Source: Synechococcus sp. PCC 7335 (GTDB lineage: Bacteria; Cyanobacteriota; Cyanobacteriia; Phormidesmidales; Phormidesmidaceae). From it: a stretch of DNA of 64,000 nt. How positions within the stretch are numbered: position 1 is the stretch's first letter; every line of letters starts with the position of its first letter. Location: positions 4,147,987 to 4,211,986 of the forward strand of contig NZ_DS989904.1 in assembly GCF_000155595.1 (NCBI RefSeq). Direction: 5' to 3'. The notes below the pieces were generated by a model. The model searched no databases. It was not told where the DNA came from and saw nothing but the letters and a program-made list of their open reading frames with translations. A program made the position numbers and the translations under genes. Below are positions 26,054-36,639 of the stretch, piece after piece.

Positions 26054-26242
26054 ATGCCTGCGGCGGTGTTTGGATTTGTGACACTGGCACTAGCAATGAG
26101 TGAATGGCCATGGGGGCAAAGTTCACTTCATCGCCTGGCTACCGGAAGAATGCTAGGAGGAATTGTGCTCGCATTTCTTTACTGGCTACCCCTTAGTCTT
26201 GGTTTATCCCCTACAGCGCGGGCACTTCAGAGTCGTTGGTGA
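26054..26242 (+). CDS. Possible small two-helix membrane protein
   Basis: 62 residues from an ATG (a TTG at 26021 would extend it by 11). Hydrophobic stretches VFGFVTLALAM and GIVLAFLYWLPLSLGL with a polar middle. No recognised family and no good ribosome site, so it could be spurious. The flanking spacers 25899-26053 and 26243-26374 show nothing else. Confidence 0.35.
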   Translation: MPAAVFGFVTLALAMSEWPWGQSSLHRLATGRMLGGIVLAFLYWLPLSLGLSPTARALQSRW

Positions 26243-26374
26243 CTGCGATCACGGATATAAGGAATTCAGTCAGATCGCACAAACTGCTGCTAATAGGCAC
26301 AGATGAACTATAGTTAGTATGTACTACTAAGTTAGTGCTGTTAATAGCTGTTCATAAAATCTAAGGCATCCCTC

Positions 26375-26869
26375 ATGACTATTGAATTCATTGACCATGC
26401 TTTAAACATTGTCCTTGCTGGCCTGCTCTATGGTTCTGAAGCCTGGGTGATCGGCGCTTTCGGGCTTTATATAGCTACGCGCGAATCCCCTAGCTCTTCG
26501 TCAGCTTCTGCGATGTTCGTAGCTACAGAAACAACAGATGTAGAATCTAAGCTAGAAGAAATCGTTAAAGCAAAGTCTAACTTTGAACGCTCAGTAGCTA
26601 TATTGCCTTATCCAGCGGAGTTCGCACAGATTGTTTGTGAACCGGTTGACTGGAAACAATGGAAAGTCAGCGACCTGCGGAAGGCAAGTGTTGCTAAAAC
26701 ATGCGGCGTTCGTACCCGTCCTATTGGCTCTCGCCGCAATTTACCTAAGCCTGATTTGATTGCTCAATACAAGCAACAGCTAAAGCGACTCACCAAAGTT
26801 CCAACAATCGCTTCAGCCCAAGCAAAAGACACTAAAAAGCGACTGAAAAGCGAAGGAGTCATGCCCTGA
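26375..26869 (+). CDS. Membrane-anchored protein with small C-terminal helical domain, unknown
   Basis: 164 residues. The N-terminal segment ALNIVLAGLLYGSEAWVIGAFGLYIA is one hydrophobic anchor. A Ser/Ala-rich linker follows. The C-terminal part (FAQIVCEPVDWKQWKVSDLRKASVAKTCGV, then LPKPDLIAQYKQQLKRL) has the WKVSDLRKA pattern of a SAP/Rho-N-like helical domain. It ends basic. Likely a cyanobacterial conserved protein, but I cannot name a function. It stops about 60 bp before the antiporter gene in the same direction. Confidence 0.6.
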   Translation: MTIEFIDHALNIVLAGLLYGSEAWVIGAFGLYIATRESPSSSSASAMFVATETTDVESKLEEIVKAKSNFERSVAILPYPAEFAQIVCEPVDWKQWKVSDLRKASVAKTCGVRTRPIGSRRNLPKPDLIAQYKQQLKRLTKVPTIASAQAKDTKKRLKSEGVMP

Positions 26870-26927
26870 CCCACGGGCAGACAAGCTGACGTAAGATGAA
26901 GCTTTGGGCGCTTTGCTCAGGTACAAA

Positions 26928-28649
26928 ATGGCTTCAGAGCTTAGTTTCACGATTGATCTTATGCTCGTTCTGGGTGCGGCAGCAACAGGGGGCTATTTTG
27001 TCAGCCGTTTGAGTCAGCCAGTCCTGCTAGGGTATTTAGGCAGCGGCTTGATTATCGGTCCGCTCGGACTTAACCTCATTCGTGATACTGCCAATATTCA
27101 AGAGCTAGCTGAGATTGGCGTTGCTTTTCTGCTCTTTGCTCTTGGCGTTCAATTTTCGCTAGAAGAACTTAATAGAGTCCGCAATATCGCCCTGCAGGGC
27201 AGTCTTTGTCAGATCGGTATCACCACTGCGCTGGTCACCGCCATCATGCTCTCTTTTGGTTGGGTAGATAGCCTAGCGCAAGGTTTGTTTTGGGGCGCAC
27301 TTCTCTCACTATCTTCGACAGCCGTAGCACTCAAAACGTTGACCGAGCGCGGCGAAACCAACACCCGCCATGGTCAGATCATGTTGGCTATTTTGATCGC
27401 ACAGGATTTGGCATTGGGTTTGATGCTGGCAGTGGTTCCAGCCATCAACCAGCCCGGTCCGCTGTGGCAAGTTGTTGGCCTCGTCTTACTAAAAGTCAGT
27501 AGTTTTTTGGTTGCAGCGGTATTGGTTGGTCGCTTCGTGATTCCGACTGTGATCCGGCAAGTGGCGCTCACGGAAAGCAACGAACTTTTTTTGCTGACGC
27601 TAATTGCCCTGTGTTTAGGCGTGGCGATTATCACTGCGCGGTTGGGGCTTTCGATTGAAATTGGTGCGTTTGTGGCCGGGCTGATGATTGCTGAAGTTGA
27701 CTATGCTGACCAGGCATTAGGCAAGGTGCTACCGCTGCGCGATACGTTTGCCAGCCTGTTTTTTGTCTCGATTGGTATGCTGATTGACCCCGAGATATTA
27801 ATTCAAAATCTCAGCAAAATTCTTAGCCTGGTGAGTCTGGTTATGGTCGGAAAAGCACTGGTAATCTTACCCATCGTCTTGCTGTTTGGCTATTCACTCA
27901 AGACGGCTGTGCTTACTAGCTGTGGTATCAATCAGATTGGTGAATTCTCCTTTGTACTGGCAGTAGTTGGTCTAGAAAACGAGCTGATTACTCAAGAAAC
28001 CTACTTGCTGCTCCTAGGAACCACGGCTATAACCCTCGTGCTGACACCTACGTCTCTTCAGCTAGCTGAGCCGTTGATCAAGTGGGTACACCAGCAGCCT
28101 CGGCTCATGAGCTTTTTAAGCAGGCTAGAGTCACCACAGCAAAGTTCGGGAGAAGACGCGATCGCCAACCATGTGGTCGTTGCTGGCTATGGCCGAGTTG
28201 GTGGCGTCATTGTTGAACTGTTGCATCGGCAAAACCACCCGGTGCTGGTGCTAGAAAATAGCGAAGCCGCTGTCCAGTCACTGCGTCGTCAGAGCATTCC
28301 CTTTATTATGGGAGATGCTGATGCCGAGTTGATCCTAGCTAGAGCTAATCTCACGACAGCGAAGGCGCTGGTCATCGCTCTACCCGACCCAATGAGTACT
28401 CGGCTGCTGCTAAAACGGGCGCGGGCGATCGCACCTAAGCTCGACATCATCGCTCGGGCCCATACCACCAAAGAGCTCGACCAGCTTAGCCAGCTGGGCG
28501 CTCAAGAAGTCGTCCAACCCGAATTTGAGGCGGCGCTTGCGCTTTGTACTCACCTGCTAGCTACGCTTGGTGAGATTGACGATCAGCTCGGCACTACTAT
28601 GGCAAAGATCCGAGCTGACCACTACCAGGCCGTTCGCCGTAATATCTAA
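26928..28649 (+). CDS. KefB-like monovalent cation:proton antiporter with TrkA-N domain (CPA2)
   Basis: 573 residues from ATG 26928; a TTG at 26904 would add eight residues. The CPA2 exchanger domain covers about 1-385, with GYLGSGLIIGPLGL, LFALGVQFSLEELNRV and IEIGAFVAGLMIAEVDY. The TrkA-N Rossmann domain begins at VVVAGYGRVGGVIVELL (about 420) and ends the protein; no TrkA-C is seen. The family exchanges K+ or Na+ for protons in the cytoplasmic membrane. The ion specificity is not visible. Confidence 0.92.
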   Translation: MASELSFTIDLMLVLGAAATGGYFVSRLSQPVLLGYLGSGLIIGPLGLNLIRDTANIQELAEIGVAFLLFALGVQFSLEELNRVRNIALQGSLCQIGITTALVTAIMLSFGWVDSLAQGLFWGALLSLSSTAVALKTLTERGETNTRHGQIMLAILIAQDLALGLMLAVVPAINQPGPLWQVVGLVLLKVSSFLVAAVLVGRFVIPTVIRQVALTESNELFLLTLIALCLGVAIITARLGLSIEIGAFVAGLMIAEVDYADQALGKVLPLRDTFASLFFVSIGMLIDPEILIQNLSKILSLVSLVMVGKALVILPIVLLFGYSLKTAVLTSCGINQIGEFSFVLAVVGLENELITQETYLLLLGTTAITLVLTPTSLQLAEPLIKWVHQQPRLMSFLSRLESPQQSSGEDAIANHVVVAGYGRVGGVIVELLHRQNHPVLVLENSEAAVQSLRRQSIPFIMGDADAELILARANLTTAKALVIALPDPMSTRLLLKRARAIAPKLDIIARAHTTKELDQLSQLGAQEVVQPEFEAALALCTHLLATLGEIDDQLGTTMAKIRADHYQAVRRNI

Positions 28650-28670
28650 GGGGAGTCTTTTTCTCTTCCT

Positions 28671-29630
28671 ATGCGTATTCTCATCACTGGTGCAGCAGGT
28701 TTCTTGGGCCAACGTCTCGCTCGTCGGCTGCTCTCAAACCCTAATCTCCAGCATCTCACACTTGTCGATCTAACACCGCCGCCTGTACCTAATAGCGACT
28801 CAAGAGTCAGTAGCCTTGCCGCTGATCTGGCTCGCCCTACAGCTAGCAAAGTCCTAGTGAGCGCAGATATTACAGCGGTTTATCATCTAGCCGCCGTTGT
28901 CAGTGGCCAAGCCGAAGCTAACTTCGATCTGGGCATGGCGGTGAACTGCGATGGTACTCGCTATCTGCTAGAAGCCGTTCGTCATCAAGCACCCGGTGCA
29001 AAGTTCATCTTTGCTAGCTCTCTAGCTGTTTTTGGGGGTGACCTCCCGGAAGTGATTGCAGACAATACCGTCGTGCAGCCCCAGTCCTCATACGGCACTG
29101 AAAAAGCCATCTGTGAGCTATGGATCAACGACTACACTCGAAAAGGCTTCATTGATGGACGGGTGCTACGCTTACCAACTGTCTGCGTACGACCTGGCAA
29201 ACCCAACGCGGCTGCGTCCTCCTTTGCAAGTGGCATTATCCGCGAACCTCTACAGGGAGAAACGGCCGTCTGCCCGGTCGATCCTACGCTTTCTCTCTGG
29301 CTATCTAGTCCGACAGCAGTTGTCAATAACCTGATACATGCCCTGTCGCTAGAGAGTGCGCAGTTTACCTATAGTCGAACGCTCAACCTGCCAGGCATTA
29401 CAGTAACAGTAGCGTCTATGATTGATGCCCTAGAAGCGATCGCCGGTCAGACCGTCTCCAGTCGTATCAGCTATCAGCCGGATCAGGCTATTTCAGAAAT
29501 TGTCGCGAGCTGGCCTAGTCGGTTTGATACTAAACAAGCAGTCGCCCTAGGGTTTGAAGGCGATCGCAATTTTCAAGACATTATTCACAGCTTCATAGCG
29601 GAAACCGATGTAAAGGAGTGCAGGAACTAG
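28671..29630 (+). CDS. NAD-dependent epimerase/dehydratase family, DenD-like (D-erythronate dehydrogenase)
   Basis: 319 residues. N-terminal GAAGFLGQRLA is the extended-SDR NAD-binding motif. Further signs are YHLAAVVSGQAEANFDLGMAVN, an SSYGTEKA active-site Tyr-x3-Lys, and RLPTVCVRPGKPNAAASSFASGIIREPLQG, the stretch typical of DenD. D-erythronate dehydrogenase oxidises D-erythronate to 2-dehydro-D-erythronate; none of the other pathway genes are nearby, so the activity is inferred. It begins 21 nt after the antiporter. Confidence 0.75.
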   Translation: MRILITGAAGFLGQRLARRLLSNPNLQHLTLVDLTPPPVPNSDSRVSSLAADLARPTASKVLVSADITAVYHLAAVVSGQAEANFDLGMAVNCDGTRYLLEAVRHQAPGAKFIFASSLAVFGGDLPEVIADNTVVQPQSSYGTEKAICELWINDYTRKGFIDGRVLRLPTVCVRPGKPNAAASSFASGIIREPLQGETAVCPVDPTLSLWLSSPTAVVNNLIHALSLESAQFTYSRTLNLPGITVTVASMIDALEAIAGQTVSSRISYQPDQAISEIVASWPSRFDTKQAVALGFEGDRNFQDIIHSFIAETDVKECRN

Positions 29631-29646
29631 AATGCAGGAACTAGGA
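29619..29646. repeat. 14-bp tandem duplication across the stop codon of the DenD-like gene
   Basis: tgcaggaactagaa is followed by tgcaggaactagga. The first copy contains the TAG stop at 29628-29630. The spacer to 29859 has no gene. Confidence 0.85.
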
Positions 29647-29859
29647 ATTCATAGAGCAACAGCGTAGCAAATACAGTATAAATAAAGACTAGATAACGCA
29701 AGGCAGCCTGTCTCATAGTGAAGACAAGCTTTCTAGATGGTTACGAATGAACTTTTTTAAAGTAATGCTGAGAAATTCCTGAGAGATTGCTCTAGAAAAG
29801 CGTCCGTTTTCTAGCAACCCGCTATTGTGGAATATAACCATCTCTTGCCGAGGGCCATC

Positions 29860-30720
29860 ATGCTCAAACCGGTGCTTCATGCTGTTCAGTTATTCCTTAA
29901 GGGAGCGACTGGCAAAGATCGTCAGGCTAAACATCATCTGTCTGAACATCTATTACGACTGCAGCTTGCCTACGACCAATTGCAGTTAGAGCATAGCGAT
30001 CTAGAACAAAAGCATAGCCGCCTTCAGCAAAAGCAGATTGATCTGACTCAGCGTCTTAGTCGTAACAAAACTGATACAGACGAACTTTTGAGCATTGCCG
30101 ATAGTGAAGTCGACTCTTTGATCAGCGAGAATGAAGATCTACAGCTTAGACTTAGAGAAAGTGAAACAGAAAACTCAGCTCTCAAAGAAAGTAATGGCTC
30201 TTTGCTAGGTAGAGTTGCTTTCCTAGAACAGCAGCTCGACATACGCTCTTACCAGAATGGCAGTGCTGAACACAGCAGCACGGAGTCGAAGTCCGGCGCT
30301 ATTGATACGAATCCCTTTCTGGGCCTAGAAGACAGTTCAGATGAAAGTACTTCGCTTTATACCTTACCTGTTGATCTTTCCAACTTATCAATTGCTTTAG
30401 TCGGTGGTCATGAAACTACCTACCGAGAAGTTACAGAAGCCCTTAAACAATACGGCCTGAAACGCTGTATCCACGTTCCCCCTCATAGCATTGCCAGCAA
30501 CAGCCGCAACCAGATCAAAGATAAGATTAGCACCTGTGATCTTGTTGTCACTATTACTAGCTACGTTGATCATTCTGTTGCCAGATGCGTCAAACAGCTC
30601 AAAGATGCTCATATGCTAGGCGGTGGCTATATCCGGGTTAGCTGTCATGGCAAAAGTGGCCTAATCAGAGAGGTCCTCGAATACTTTAGTACGTCTATGC
30701 AACCCTCTAGCGTTCTTTAG
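29860..30720 (+). CDS. Coiled-coil DUF2325 protein
   Basis: 286 residues from ATG 29860 with GAGGG about 5 nt upstream; a GTG at 29827 would add 11 residues. Residues about 20-140 are a long Gln/Leu/Glu-rich coiled coil. The last about 110 residues match DUF2325: LSIALVGGHETTYREVTEALKQYG, then STCDLVVTITSYVDHSVARCVK, then GGGYIRVSCHGKSGLIREVL. The domain has Rossmann-like character and no established enzyme function. It converges on the 5-oxoprolinase with 22 bp between the stops and is monocistronic. Confidence 0.85.
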   Translation: MLKPVLHAVQLFLKGATGKDRQAKHHLSEHLLRLQLAYDQLQLEHSDLEQKHSRLQQKQIDLTQRLSRNKTDTDELLSIADSEVDSLISENEDLQLRLRESETENSALKESNGSLLGRVAFLEQQLDIRSYQNGSAEHSSTESKSGAIDTNPFLGLEDSSDESTSLYTLPVDLSNLSIALVGGHETTYREVTEALKQYGLKRCIHVPPHSIASNSRNQIKDKISTCDLVVTITSYVDHSVARCVKQLKDAHMLGGGYIRVSCHGKSGLIREVLEYFSTSMQPSSVL

Positions 30721-30742
30721 CTAGGCGGCGAAATGCATTCCG

Positions 30743-33700
30743 CTATGTGCTACACCGGCCAAATCCTCCGCCACCTGGAGTTTCGATAACAAAGGTATCA
30801 CCGGGCTCTACGTTAACTGTGGCAGTACTCGCTAGCTCTTGACGGCTACCATCGCGGCGTTGAATCCAGTTATGGCCAACGCTACCAGCCTCGCCACCTG
30901 CCTGTCCAAAGGGCGGAATCCGCCGATGACTAGAGAGAATCGCTGCTGTCATGGGTTCTTTGAAGCGCAGTCGCCGCACGGCACCGTGCCCACCTCGGTG
31001 ATGACCTGCACCGCCGCTATTTTCTCGGATAGAGAAGCTTTCTAAAAGAACAGGGAAACGCCATTCAAGCACTTCTGGATCGGTGAGGTGCGAGTTGGTC
31101 ATGTGGGTTTGCACTGCGTCTGTACCATCGAAGTCAGGGCCAGCACCAGCACCACCGCAGATTGTCTCGTAATACTGATAGCGCTGATTGCCAAAGGTGA
31201 AGTTATTCATGGTTCCTTGCGAAGCCGCTAGCACACCTAGAGCACCATACAATGTATCAACAATTGCCTGAGAGGTTTCGACATTCCCTGCAACCACAGC
31301 AGCTGGATATTCAGGATTAAGCAGACAGCCTTCGGGAATGACGATCTTTAGCGGTTTCAGACAGCCTGCATTTAAGGGAATATCATCGTCTACGAGCGTT
31401 CTAAAGACATAGAGGACGGCTGCTTTACAAATAGCGGATGGGGCATTGAAGTTGCTATTTAGCTGGGGTGAGGTTCCTGAAAAGTCGATGGTGGCACTCC
31501 GATCTTGTTTGTCAATTTGAATGGTGACCTGGATGCGATCGCCACTGTCCATCTCGTAGGTAAAGCTGCCATCGCTTAGCCGATCAATCGCTCGCCGAAC
31601 GGCCGCTTCAGCGTTATCTTGTACATAGCCCATATAAGCCTGTACTGTATCGAGTCCATACTGTTCTAGCATCCGCTGTAGCTCTTGCACTCCTTTCTCG
31701 TTCGCAGCAATCTGTGCCTGCAAATCAGCGATATTCTGAGTCGGATTACGCACTGGGTATTCTCCCGTTGTTAGCATTTGCTGCAGCTCAGTCTCTCGAA
31801 ATCGACCCGCCTCGACAAGTTGAAAGTTGTCGAACAGCACCCCTTCCTGCTCTACCGACGTACTATTAGAAGGCATTGATCCTGGCGTTATTCCGCCAAT
31901 ATCAGCATGATGTCCGCGAGAAGCTAAGTAGAAGATCACATTGCTACTACCTTTGTCAAAGACAGGCGTAATGGCGGTTATATCGGGTAGGTGGGTACCG
32001 CCGTGGTAGGGATTGTTCAATATGTAAACGTCCCCTGGTTGAAGAGAGTCACCACGGCTATCTACCAGCGATTTAACACTTTCACTCATCGAACCCAAAT
32101 GGACTGGAATATGGGGCGCATTTGCAACAAGTTGTCCGTTTTGATCAAAGACGGCACAAGAAAAATCAAGCCTTTCTTTGATGTTTACTGAATAGCTAGT
32201 ATTTTGCAGCGTAGTGCCCATTTGCTCAGCGATCGAGCGAAACAGATTGTTGAAGATTTCCAGCATTACCGGATCAGCGGTTTTAGTGCTGATATCGACA
32301 TTTCCTAAGCTCCTTTCTGAAGCTTGATAGGTCAGGATTAGATGGTTGCGATCGCTCACTTCAACTTGCCAATCTGGTTCAATCACAGTCGTGCCTGTTG
32401 TTTCCACCACTAGTGCTGGTCCTAAAACCGTGTCTCCCGGCTGTAGCTCTTTGCGCTGATAAACCGGCGTCTGATGCCAGTCCCCAGCCGTATAAATTTT
32501 CACATGCTCAACTGGCTGAGGGCTTGCTGCTGATTGTCGCTCTAGCTGAGGTTCATTCGCTGTTTGAGTTTGGGCCACCAGCTCAATCGAAATGGCCTCA
32601 ACTATTAGGTCTTTGCCTGCGGCTACAAACCCGTACCGCTGGTGATGCTTAGTTTCAAACTGCTGCTGCATCTGTCTAGCTGGCTCGAAGTTGACAAGCA
32701 GCGTCGAATCGGTCCCGTCGTATTTCAAATGCGCCTGTTGCCGAACTTCTAATCCAGTTGGCTGAACTGACTGTTGGGCGAGTTCGCCTTCTGCATCGGC
32801 AATCAGTTCATCAAAGCGAGGCAATAGGTCTAATTCCGCTGTCAGTGGCGCTTCTATCGAGCTTTCTCTCAGCACTCTGATTTCCGCTAGCCCAATTCCA
32901 TAGGCAGAAAGTACTCCCGCATAAGGATGAATTAAAACCCGCTTCATGCCCAGCGCCGCTGCGATCAAACAAGCATGTTGTCCGCCCGCCCCACCAAAGC
33001 AACAGAGCGTATACTTAGACACGTCGTAGCCTTTTTGCAGCGAGATTTGTTTAATCGCGTTGGCCATTTTCTCGACCGCGATACTCAAGAATCCATCGGC
33101 AACCGCAGCGGCACTACGACCATCACCAATCTCAGCGGTCAGTTGCTCAAGCTTTTCAGCGACAACTTGTCGATTTAGGGGTGCATTTGCTTTGGGGCCA
33201 AACACCTGTGGAAAGAAACCAGGCTGAAGCTTACCTACTTGCACATTGCAGTCCGTCACAGTTAGCGGTCCACCTCGGCCATAGCTAGCTGGACCTGGAT
33301 TAGCCCCGGCAGATGATGGCCCTACCCGGTAGCGACTGCCATCGTATTGAATGATTGAACCACCACCGGCTGCTACTGTGTTAATTGCCATCATTGGCGT
33401 TCGCAGCCGCACGCCAGCGACTTCTGAGTCAAAGGTACGCTCATATTCCCCCGCATAGTGAGCCACATCTGTAGAGGTGCCGCCCATGTCAAAGCTGATA
33501 ATTTTCTCGAATCCAGCTAGTTCGCTAGTCTTAACGGCTCCGACAATTCCGCCTGCAGGGCCAGAGAGGATGCTGTCTTTTCCTTGAAAGAACTGAGCAT
33601 CGCTCAAGCCACCATTCGACTGCATGAACATCAGCGAGGGCACATCATCTGTAGACGCTGAGCTCGATATTTGACTGGTCACCCGGTCTACATATCGTCG

Positions 33701-34390
33701 CAAAATCGGCGAAAGATAAGCATCGACCACCGTTGTATCGCCTCGACTGACCAACTTCATCAGCGGGCTTACCTGATGGGATAGTGAAACTTGGGTGAAG
33801 CCAATTTGCCGAGCGAGTTTACCTAGGGCTTGCTCGTGCTTTGGGTATCGGTAGCCGTGCATCAGGGCGATCGCACAACTTCGGATCCCTTGAGCGTAAG
33901 CTTCCCTTAACTGCCGTTGAGCTTCATCTATTTGTAGCGGTATCAAAACTTCGCCCTGAGCGCCTATCCTTTCTTCAACTTCCACCACGCGCTCATAAAG
34001 CATCTGCGGCAGCACAATCTCTCTCGCGAAGATATTGGGCCGATTTTGATAGCCGATTCTAAGGGCATCGCCAAAGCCTTGAGTGATGACAAGCAGAGTG
34101 CGATCGCCCTGATGTTCTAGCAGTGCATTAGTCGCCACCGTCGTCCCCATTTTTATTCCAGCAATTTGTTCAGCCGGAATCGGGTCGTCTGCGCCCAGGC
34201 CCAAGCAATCACGAATTCCCTGCACCGGCGCATCTGAATACTGCTCAGGGTTCTCAGAAAGTAGCTTATGAACAACAATCTCGCCGTTGGGTCGCTTGGC
34301 TACCACATCCGTAAAGGTGCCGCCTCGATCGATCCAAAACTGCCATTGCCTATCGGATTTACCCATGCCCGCCTGTTCGGTATTGTTCAT
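30743..34390 (-). CDS. 5-oxoprolinase, hydantoinase A/B fusion
   Basis: 1215 residues, the length of the single-chain eukaryote-type and bacterial fused enzyme. HyuA part (about 15-690) begins [18 protein letters not shown] and has [17 protein letters not shown] and [13 protein letters not shown], an actin-like ATP fold. HyuB part (about 715-1210) begins [19 protein letters not shown] and shows [26 protein letters not shown] and the ending ETPGGGGFG. The reaction is ATP-dependent hydrolysis of 5-oxoproline to glutamate. A hydantoinase or acetophenone carboxylase-like substrate cannot be excluded from sequence alone. Monocistronic. Confidence 0.9.
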   Translation of the reverse strand: MNNTEQAGMGKSDRQWQFWIDRGGTFTDVVAKRPNGEIVVHKLLSENPEQYSDAPVQGIRDCLGLGADDPIPAEQIAGIKMGTTVATNALLEHQGDRTLLVITQGFGDALRIGYQNRPNIFAREIVLPQMLYERVVEVEERIGAQGEVLIPLQIDEAQRQLREAYAQGIRSCAIALMHGYRYPKHEQALGKLARQIGFTQVSLSHQVSPLMKLVSRGDTTVVDAYLSPILRRYVDRVTSQISSSASTDDVPSLMFMQSNGGLSDAQFFQGKDSILSGPAGGIVGAVKTSELAGFEKIISFDMGGTSTDVAHYAGEYERTFDSEVAGVRLRTPMMAINTVAAGGGSIIQYDGSRYRVGPSSAGANPGPASYGRGGPLTVTDCNVQVGKLQPGFFPQVFGPKANAPLNRQVVAEKLEQLTAEIGDGRSAAAVADGFLSIAVEKMANAIKQISLQKGYDVSKYTLCCFGGAGGQHACLIAAALGMKRVLIHPYAGVLSAYGIGLAEIRVLRESSIEAPLTAELDLLPRFDELIADAEGELAQQSVQPTGLEVRQQAHLKYDGTDSTLLVNFEPARQMQQQFETKHHQRYGFVAAGKDLIVEAISIELVAQTQTANEPQLERQSAASPQPVEHVKIYTAGDWHQTPVYQRKELQPGDTVLGPALVVETTGTTVIEPDWQVEVSDRNHLILTYQASERSLGNVDISTKTADPVMLEIFNNLFRSIAEQMGTTLQNTSYSVNIKERLDFSCAVFDQNGQLVANAPHIPVHLGSMSESVKSLVDSRGDSLQPGDVYILNNPYHGGTHLPDITAITPVFDKGSSNVIFYLASRGHHADIGGITPGSMPSNSTSVEQEGVLFDNFQLVEAGRFRETELQQMLTTGEYPVRNPTQNIADLQAQIAANEKGVQELQRMLEQYGLDTVQAYMGYVQDNAEAAVRRAIDRLSDGSFTYEMDSGDRIQVTIQIDKQDRSATIDFSGTSPQLNSNFNAPSAICKAAVLYVFRTLVDDDIPLNAGCLKPLKIVIPEGCLLNPEYPAAVVAGNVETSQAIVDTLYGALGVLAASQGTMNNFTFGNQRYQYYETICGGAGAGPDFDGTDAVQTHMTNSHLTDPEVLEWRFPVLLESFSIRENSGGAGHHRGGHGAVRRLRFKEPMTAAILSSHRRIPPFGQAGGEAGSVGHNWIQRRDGSRQELASTATVNVEPGDTFVIETPGGGGFGRCST

Positions 34391-34832
34391 TGCTGCTTTA
34401 ATCTGCTGCTTTAATCTAAGTCAATCGGTTAGGACTCGTGGTGAGTTGACTGCAAACCTAGCGATCGCTATATACTTTCGTCCACTAGATATCTTTGACA
34501 GTTGCTGATTTACACGGAGCACTTTCGCCACCGATTTCACCACCGATTGACACCTAGTACTTTACTTTCGGCATTAACGAACACCTAGCGCTTTTGCCAT
34601 CAAGCTGACAGGAAACACTAGAACGTTGGTGACCATTTTACTTTTGTATTCTGCTAACACAGAACGACCTCTCATAAAATCGATCATGAACAAGACAACT
34701 TGCGCTATCTAGCTGCACTCGGCTATCTAGCTTCATGCCGCTTCAAGGTCTGCCACAAACAAGGGAGTACAGGTAACCGTCAACGTTAAACTATAGACCG
34801 CTAAATAGCCGCTCTTATGAGCATCCAAAAGA
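34391..34832. other. 442-bp divergent spacer with a 12-bp tandem duplication
   Basis: ttcgccaccgat and ttcaccaccgat are adjacent at 34524-34547, and acacctag recurs within about 35 bp afterwards. No gene or RNA is apparent; it must carry promoters for both flanks. Confidence 0.5.
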
Positions 34833-35390
34833 ATGAATCGCTTCTTTACTCGCCCGGCAATCATGCCCGCTGCCCCTGTCGCAGCCGCCCTTGTTCTATC
34901 TGTAAGCGCCTTTGGCTGCAATCAGGTTCAAACTAACGCCTCAGAAGCGACTGCTGAGTTTCAAGGTACCGCTATCACCACCTACACCTGGCAAGTCGAA
35001 TACATTCCCACCAGTCCTGGTCAAGATAGACCCAATGATCGCCGCCTAGAACAATTCGAATCCACTACGCTCACAACGACTAATGGCATCCGCCCTGACG
35101 CCGCCGGTTCTGGTCCTGATAGTAAAGGACTCTGGTGGCCTACCTTACCGCCCGAACCCACTGTAGACGATATCGAGTCTCGCCTTCGCCCAGGCGAAAC
35201 CGCTCGCTCTCCAGAAATTATCAAGTCCGCTGACTACACACTAAGCTTCAACCAGGCAGGTGAAGAAAAAACTCTTCCCACCGACTACGAAGTCTACCGC
35301 GAAGCAGTCAAAGCCTTTGAAAGGGGTCGTCCTCTCCAGCTCACCCTAGGGCCCCAAGACAACTCCGTCATCCAAGCAGAGATCCAGTAA
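34833..35390 (+). CDS. Exported lipoprotein-like protein, unknown
   Basis: 185 residues. The N-terminus has basic residues, a hydrophobic Ala/Val stretch and AFGC with Cys29, an imperfect lipobox. The rest (TAITTYTWQVEYIPTSPGQ, a Pro/Asp-rich middle, then ADYTLSFNQAGEEKTLP) looks like a soluble beta-rich domain. No family recognised. trpS starts about 95 bp downstream in the same direction. Confidence 0.65.
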   Translation: MNRFFTRPAIMPAAPVAAALVLSVSAFGCNQVQTNASEATAEFQGTAITTYTWQVEYIPTSPGQDRPNDRRLEQFESTTLTTTNGIRPDAAGSGPDSKGLWWPTLPPEPTVDDIESRLRPGETARSPEIIKSADYTLSFNQAGEEKTLPTDYEVYREAVKAFERGRPLQLTLGPQDNSVIQAEIQ

Positions 35391-35485
35391 TCTCCATTTG
35401 GCCTTCTGGTAGCTGAGCAAAGTCGACGCCTTGCTCGCCCACGCCGCCTCCCCTAAAATTAGACAGCTCTCTCCTACCTGTGCCC

Positions 35486-36496
35486 ATGCCTCAGCCTCGC
35501 ATCCTTTCAGGCATCCAAACCACCGGCAACATGCATCTAGGTAACTATCTTGGTGCTATTCGAAACTGGGTCGAACTACAGGCTCAGTACGATTGCTTTT
35601 TGTTCATGGCAGATCTGCATGCCATTACCGTTCCTCAAGATCCTAAAACCCTGGCTGAAAATACGCTTAAGCTAGCTGCTACTTATATTGCTTGCGGAAT
35701 CGATCCTGAACAATCCACTATCTTTGTCCAATCTCAACTACCAGAACATAGTGAACTAGCGTGGCTGTTCAACTGCATCACACCGCTTAATTGGCTAGAA
35801 CGAATGATCCAATTCAAGGAGAAAGCGCTCAAGCAGGGAGAAAATGTCAGTGTTGGCTTGATGGATTATCCGGTGCTACAGGCAGCCGATATCTTGCTAT
35901 ACGAACCTGATTTGGTGCCTGTTGGCGAAGATCAAAAGCAGCATTTAGAGTTAACTCGCGACATCGCTGGCAGACTCAACCATCAGTTTGGCAAAAAGAA
36001 GAAACCAGTTCTCAAGGTGCCAGAACCATTGATACGCGAGACTGGAGCGCGGGTAATGAGCCTCACTGATGGGACGAAAAAGATGTCCAAATCAGACCCT
36101 TCAGATCAAAGTCGAATTGATCTAACTGATACCCCGCAAGCGATCACCAAAAAGATTAAACGAGCAAAAACCGATCTCGAACGGGGCTTGGAATTCGATA
36201 ATCCTGAACGGCCAGAATGTAACAATCTGCTAGGTCTTTATCAACTACTCTCAGGTCAAACAAAAGCAGCCGTTGCTGATGAATGCCGAGATATGGGATG
36301 GGGACAGTTCAAGCCATTGCTAGCTGAGACTACAGTGGAGGCACTACGACCGATCCAGGAGAAGTACGCTGAGCTAATGGATGATCGCACCTATTTGCTC
36401 TCAGTATTAGCCGATGGGAAAAGCAAAGCGCAGGCGATCGCAATCCCCACGCTAGACAAGGTCAAAACGGCTATGGGCTTCACGCTATCAACCTAA
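35486..36496 (+). CDS. trpS: Tryptophanyl-tRNA synthetase
   Basis: 336 residues from ATG 35486 (a GTG at 35480 would add two). Class I signature motifs are visible: TGNMHLGNYLGA (HIGH-like), DYPVLQAADILLYEPDLVPVGEDQKQHLELTRDIAGRLN, and KKMSKSDPSD (KMSKS, near residue 200). Length is normal for bacterial TrpRS. It charges tRNA(Trp) in the cytoplasm. Confidence 0.97.
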   Translation: MPQPRILSGIQTTGNMHLGNYLGAIRNWVELQAQYDCFLFMADLHAITVPQDPKTLAENTLKLAATYIACGIDPEQSTIFVQSQLPEHSELAWLFNCITPLNWLERMIQFKEKALKQGENVSVGLMDYPVLQAADILLYEPDLVPVGEDQKQHLELTRDIAGRLNHQFGKKKKPVLKVPEPLIRETGARVMSLTDGTKKMSKSDPSDQSRIDLTDTPQAITKKIKRAKTDLERGLEFDNPERPECNNLLGLYQLLSGQTKAAVADECRDMGWGQFKPLLAETTVEALRPIQEKYAELMDDRTYLLSVLADGKSKAQAIAIPTLDKVKTAMGFTLST

Positions 36497-36639
36497 ACAC
36501 CGCATCACAAACAGACAAGCTCGAACATGACTCATTTCAATCGCAGAACATGATCGGCTTTGATGCCTAGGCTCGATAGAATAGCAACTAAGAAAGAACA
36601 TTTAAGAAGTCAGTTCTAAGAAGCTGAGCCGCCGAGCCT

